Of a stretch of DNA of 64,000 bases, positions 61,032-64,000 are shown piece by piece. The position numbers and the translations under genes were made by a program. The first letter of the stretch is position 1. Each line of letters starts with the position of its first letter. Source of the stretch: JBAXQQ01 sp037131695 (GTDB lineage: Bacteria; Armatimonadota; Hebobacteria; CAIYQO01); the NCBI GenBank assembly GCA_964638715.1, contig CAZWZF010000004.1, positions 62,001 to 126,000 of the forward strand, read 5' to 3'. The notes under the pieces are model-generated. The model worked only from the letters and a program-made list of their open reading frames with translations, had not been told where the DNA came from and did not search any database.

Positions 61032-62972
61032 TTACTTGCCTTCGTTTTCTATATCCAATTCAATTTCCAGATTATTAATAGTTTCAGCAATTGCTTCCCA
61101 TTGATTGTAAATAGCAGATAAATTTTCTTTTACCTGAAGATATTCATCAGCGACTTTTTTAGCACGCATTGGGTCAGTATATAACGATGCATCTCCCTGT
61201 AAAGTTTCCAGATCAGATATTCGTGTCTCTAATTTTGCAATAGCATCCTCAACCTCAACCTGTTTTTTCTGCCAGGCTTTTATTTCACGCTGTTTGCTTT
61301 GTCCCTGGCGCATTCTTGGTTGTTTAATAACTATTTCTTTCATCTTTTCCGGCACAGTTATTTCATTGGCAGATTTTTCAACATAATCTGAATAATTACC
61401 GATATATTCTTTAATACCGGCATCTTTCATTGCCAAGACTCTATTAGCCATTCTATCGATGAAAAATCTATCATGGGAGACCATTAAGATGGTGCCTTTA
61501 TATTCAGCCAAAGCCTCTTCTAATGCTTCTTTGCCTTCAATATCTAAATGGTTGGTAGGTTCATCTAATATTAATAAATTAGCTCCTGATAAAAACATCT
61601 TTGTCAGTGATACCCGACTTCGTTCTCCACCGGATAATGTGGATATCGGCCTGTCCACCTCTGTCTCATATATTAAAAAACGAGCTAATGCAGAACGCAC
61701 ATCAGTCTGGCTGACGCCGTAACAGTCACCCCATACTTCTTGCAATACCGTCTTGCGTTCATCAAGATTAGCGCTTTCCTGATCATAATAATACCAGTCT
61801 ATATTACGACCTGGTAATGCTTCACCATTATCTGGATTTATCATACCGATGATTATCTTTAATAAAGTTGTTTTTCCGCAACCATTTGGACCAAGTAATA
61901 CACATTTGTCACCTTTATACAATGTAAATGTAATATCTTTAAACAATGTTTTATCACCAAAAGATTTAGAGAGTTTTTCAACATTGATCACATCTTTAGA
62001 TGTTTGTCGGTTAATTTGAAACTTTAAAAGTGTCTTTTCAACTTCACCAGGTAATATTATCTGTTCTAATTTAAACAGTTGCTTCTGCAAACTGCGCATA
62101 CGGGTAAACTGCCTGAATGAAAATAAACGTTGAATACTGGCACTTAATCTTGCGCGTTCGCGTTCAATAGTGTCTGAACGTTTCAGCATCATTTCATTTT
62201 CAGCATTTTTCTTTTCAAAATATGTAGTATAGTTGCCATCAAACTGACGTATCTTTGCATCTTCAATTTCTGCAATATGATTTGCTACTTTATCTAATAA
62301 AAACCTGTCATGTGAAACAATTAAAACACCGCCACGATAATCACGAATAAAATCTTCCAGCCAGGTAACTGCTGATAAATCAAGATGGTTTGTCGGTTCG
62401 TCTAATAATAATAAATCAGGTCTGGCAAGTAGTAATTTAGATAGAGCCAGGCGCCTTTTTTGTCCACCGGAAAGGGTTTTAACTATTTGGTTGTCAAACT
62501 CTTCTGACAGTCCTAAACCTCGTAAAATACGAAGCGCATCCGCTTGTAAGGTATCACCGCCAAGATGATGGTATTTTTCTATAAAATCTGAATGTTGATG
62601 AAGCCAATTATCAAATTCGATATCATCATGAGCGTTTAACACTCCCATTTTCTCTTCTAAGTTATGAATTTTATCGGATAAAATTGCTATGTCCTGACGG
62701 GATTGCAATAAATCTTCCACGACTGTCAGTTCTTCTTCATCCTCAGCGTCCTGGGTTAAATAACCTATCGATATTTCTTTCTGAATAGCGACTACACCAT
62801 CATCCGGTACTTCTTGCCCGGTGATAATGCGAAACAAAGTCGATTTCCCTGCACCATTTGGCGCAATTAATCCGACGCATTCACCTTCTCGCACCTGCAA
62901 TGATACACCGGAGAAAAGAACCTCGTCACCAAAAGATTTAGAAATATTTGCTATTTGAAGTAATACAGCCAT
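61032..62972 (-). CDS. ABC-F family ATPase (Uup/EttA-like)
   Basis: A ribosome-associated translation factor, not a transporter (no membrane part). The 646-residue product has two ATPase domains. The first (about 1-255) has G-A-G-K-S-T, L-S-G-G-Q and D-E-P-T-N-H-L-D. The second (about 325-535) has G-C-G-K-T-T, L-S-G-G-E-R and D-E-P-T-N-H-L-D. A charged interdomain linker (about 255-315) and a C-terminal coiled coil (about 555-640) fit the Uup-like subtype. Its stop codon abuts the diverged alaS-end repeat. Confidence 0.93.
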   Translation of the reverse strand: MAVLLQIANISKSFGDEVLFSGVSLQVREGECVGLIAPNGAGKSTLFRIITGQEVPDDGVVAIQKEISIGYLTQDAEDEEELTVVEDLLQSRQDIAILSDKIHNLEEKMGVLNAHDDIEFDNWLHQHSDFIEKYHHLGGDTLQADALRILRGLGLSEEFDNQIVKTLSGGQKRRLALSKLLLARPDLLLLDEPTNHLDLSAVTWLEDFIRDYRGGVLIVSHDRFLLDKVANHIAEIEDAKIRQFDGNYTTYFEKKNAENEMMLKRSDTIERERARLSASIQRLFSFRQFTRMRSLQKQLFKLEQIILPGEVEKTLLKFQINRQTSKDVINVEKLSKSFGDKTLFKDITFTLYKGDKCVLLGPNGCGKTTLLKIIIGMINPDNGEALPGRNIDWYYYDQESANLDERKTVLQEVWGDCYGVSQTDVRSALARFLIYETEVDRPISTLSGGERSRVSLTKMFLSGANLLILDEPTNHLDIEGKEALEEALAEYKGTILMVSHDRFFIDRMANRVLAMKDAGIKEYIGNYSDYVEKSANEITVPEKMKEIVIKQPRMRQGQSKQREIKAWQKKQVEVEDAIAKLETRISDLETLQGDASLYTDPMRAKKVADEYLQVKENLSAIYNQWEAIAETINNLEIELDIENEGK

Positions 62973-63009
62973 AACCGAAGAAGATTATAACCTAAAGTCA
63001 ATTAAAAAG

Positions 63010-64000
63010 CTATTTAATATCACAAATGATTGCAAAATGATTATCTTTAATTCGAGTTAATATTATTGTAGCGTGTTTTCCACCAGTTAATTTAAGCTTT
63101 TTCTCGACTTCATCAGGCAGCATCGGAAAGCCTCGTTTCTTTATTACTACTTTACCAATATTCTTTTCTCGTAAAAATGCATTCAGATTTTTCAAGTTCC
63201 AAGGTAAAACAGTGTCAACGGAATATGACTTCATTAGGGGTGAATCGACATTAGTCTCGCCAGTTAAATATGCAATATCATCATCGATACGCGACAAGTT
63301 ATATTTACCCGCAAGGTTAGTTACTAATCCTGCACGAATTATTGCAGAATCAGGTTCATAAATAAATTTCCCAATATCATTTATTGCAAAACTCTCTGGT
63401 TGAAATGATGAAATAGATTCCAGATATGGTAACACCGTCGCAACTCTTTCATACTTTTTTAATTCACCACCCCACAGAATAGCTTCCTTACATTCACCAT
63501 GATATGAAATTAATTCAATTTCAAAATCACTAAATGATGAGAAATCTATAGCAGGAGAAACTTTGATACCAATTTTCTTGCAATTTTTCGCTATGTCAAA
63601 TACCCAACTTAGAGGTGGTGAATATTTATCGGGATTTTTTCCGGCATTTTTTTCTGAACGCCGCGACGGATCAATAAATACACAAGAATTATCTGGGATA
63701 CTAATATCATTTACGTCACCATAAACAAATTCAATTTTTTGAGATACCCCAGCTATTCTGGCATTTTCTCGCGCATAAATAATGTTTATTTTATCAATAT
63801 CTACTGCTACAACTTTTTTTACATGACTCGCTAATGCAAGCAAGTCGCCACCGATTCCACAACATAAATCATATACAATGTCATTTTGATCAAAACGTAA
63901 AGCACGATAATTAGCAATCTCTTCACTGGTTGCCATTTCATATCCATCACGAGTGAAATACATTTGTTCCCCATTCGCAAACTTTTTAACTGCTTTTCGT
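63010..64000 (-). CDS. class I SAM methyltransferase with THUMP-like C-terminus, cut by the window edge
   Basis: The visible 330 residues include the SAM-binding block V-Y-D-L-C-C-G-I-G-G-D near 44, V-A-V-D-I-D near 66, F-I-D-P-S-R-R near 108 (catalytic N/D-P-P-like position) and a C-terminal V-I-K-K-R-G-F-P / G-G-K-H-A-T region typical of THUMP-like domains. An ATG at 63961-63963 is in frame, but the frame stays open through 12 more codons to the window edge and those residues fit family N-terminal sequence, so the true start is probably outside. Target RNA or other substrate is unknown. It starts upstream of the ABC-F gene on the same strand. Confidence 0.8.
   Translation of the reverse strand, partial: RKAVKKFANGEQMYFTRDGYEMATSEEIANYRALRFDQNDIVYDLCCGIGGDLLALASHVKKVVAVDIDKINIIYARENARIAGVSQKIEFVYGDVNDISIPDNSCVFIDPSRRSEKNAGKNPDKYSPPLSWVFDIAKNCKKIGIKVSPAIDFSSFSDFEIELISYHGECKEAILWGGELKKYERVATVLPYLESISSFQPESFAINDIGKFIYEPDSAIIRAGLVTNLAGKYNLSRIDDDIAYLTGETNVDSPLMKSYSVDTVLPWNLKNLNAFLREKNIGKVVIKKRGFPMLPDEVEKKLKLTGGKHATIILTRIKDNHFAIICDIK

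Noticed and set aside
1..64000. CRISPR array, insertion sequence or rRNA operon
   Set aside because: No regularly spaced repeats, no transposase and no rRNA sequence were seen on either strand.

Overview
The window is a 64 kb piece of an AT-rich bacterial chromosome (roughly 35-40 % G+C by eye). Genes are dense, many overlap by 1-22 bases, Shine-Dalgarno sites are of the AGGAG/GAGG type, and several promoters are close to the E. coli sigma-70 consensus. Housekeeping genes (tyrS, greA, pnp, rpsO, lysA, alaS, rodA, scpB, hslO, rlmH, radC, nadB, nadC, aspA, one tRNA-Ser) show an ordinary chromosomal location. The accessory content is a sulfatase next to a uroporphyrinogen-decarboxylase-like protein, a PIG-L deacetylase, Gfo/Idh/MocA and xylose-isomerase-type proteins, and a protein with two FGE-type domains. 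That mix resembles uncultured sugar-degrading bacteria of the PVC group (for example Lentisphaerota) or similar phyla. The assignment is an inference from gene content only and has low confidence.

Layout. 0-2 kb: c-di-AMP synthesis (cdaA, ybbR-like cdaR, small membrane protein). 2-10.3 kb, minus strand: tyrS, a secreted TPR/metallopeptidase, greA, a glutamate-synthase-type flavoprotein, pnp, rpsO and an oxidoreductase, with clear terminators. 10.4-13.3 kb: acyl carrier protein, zinc-ribbon membrane protein, lysA behind an attenuator-like leader, glycosyltransferase. 13.3-21 kb: a polyphosphate locus with a CYTH protein and a NAGPA-like protein on the minus strand, then a small Cys/Lys-rich protein, ppk1, a CHAD protein, a phosphoesterase-HD fusion and ppx. 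21-25.5 kb: nadB, rodA, aspA and tRNA-Ser(GGA). 25.5-31.2 kb: a kinase-like protein without an ATPase domain, an HD-GYP response regulator, a phosphodiesterase, radC, a DUF218 protein, a degenerate sulfatase-fold protein and a Cys-rich protein.

31.2-44.6 kb is mostly carbohydrate metabolism. A minus-strand series encodes NagB-like, PIG-L, class II aldolase, isomerase and FGGY kinase proteins and looks like an amino- or deoxysugar route. A second minus-strand unit holds an SDR, a flavoprotein and rlmH. It diverges from a KDG kinase-KDPG aldolase pair across a region with a spaced direct repeat. 44.6-53.9 kb holds a broken sugar aminotransferase, hslO, scpB, nadC, a TIM-barrel isomerase, a cysteine-desulfurase-like enzyme, a URO-D-like protein and sulfatase pair, a second DUF218 protein and RNase D. 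A 3' remnant of a lost gene lies at 53.9 kb.

The most unusual part is 56.9-61.0 kb, between alaS and an ABC-F gene. This island carries a TIR-like/deoxyribosyltransferase-fold protein, the exported two-domain FGE-like protein (with segments resembling retroelement-diversified targets) and an unrecognised protein. At its far end is a diverged second copy of the 3' end of alaS, which suggests insertion or recombination at that gene end. The window closes in a methyltransferase gene that runs off the right edge.
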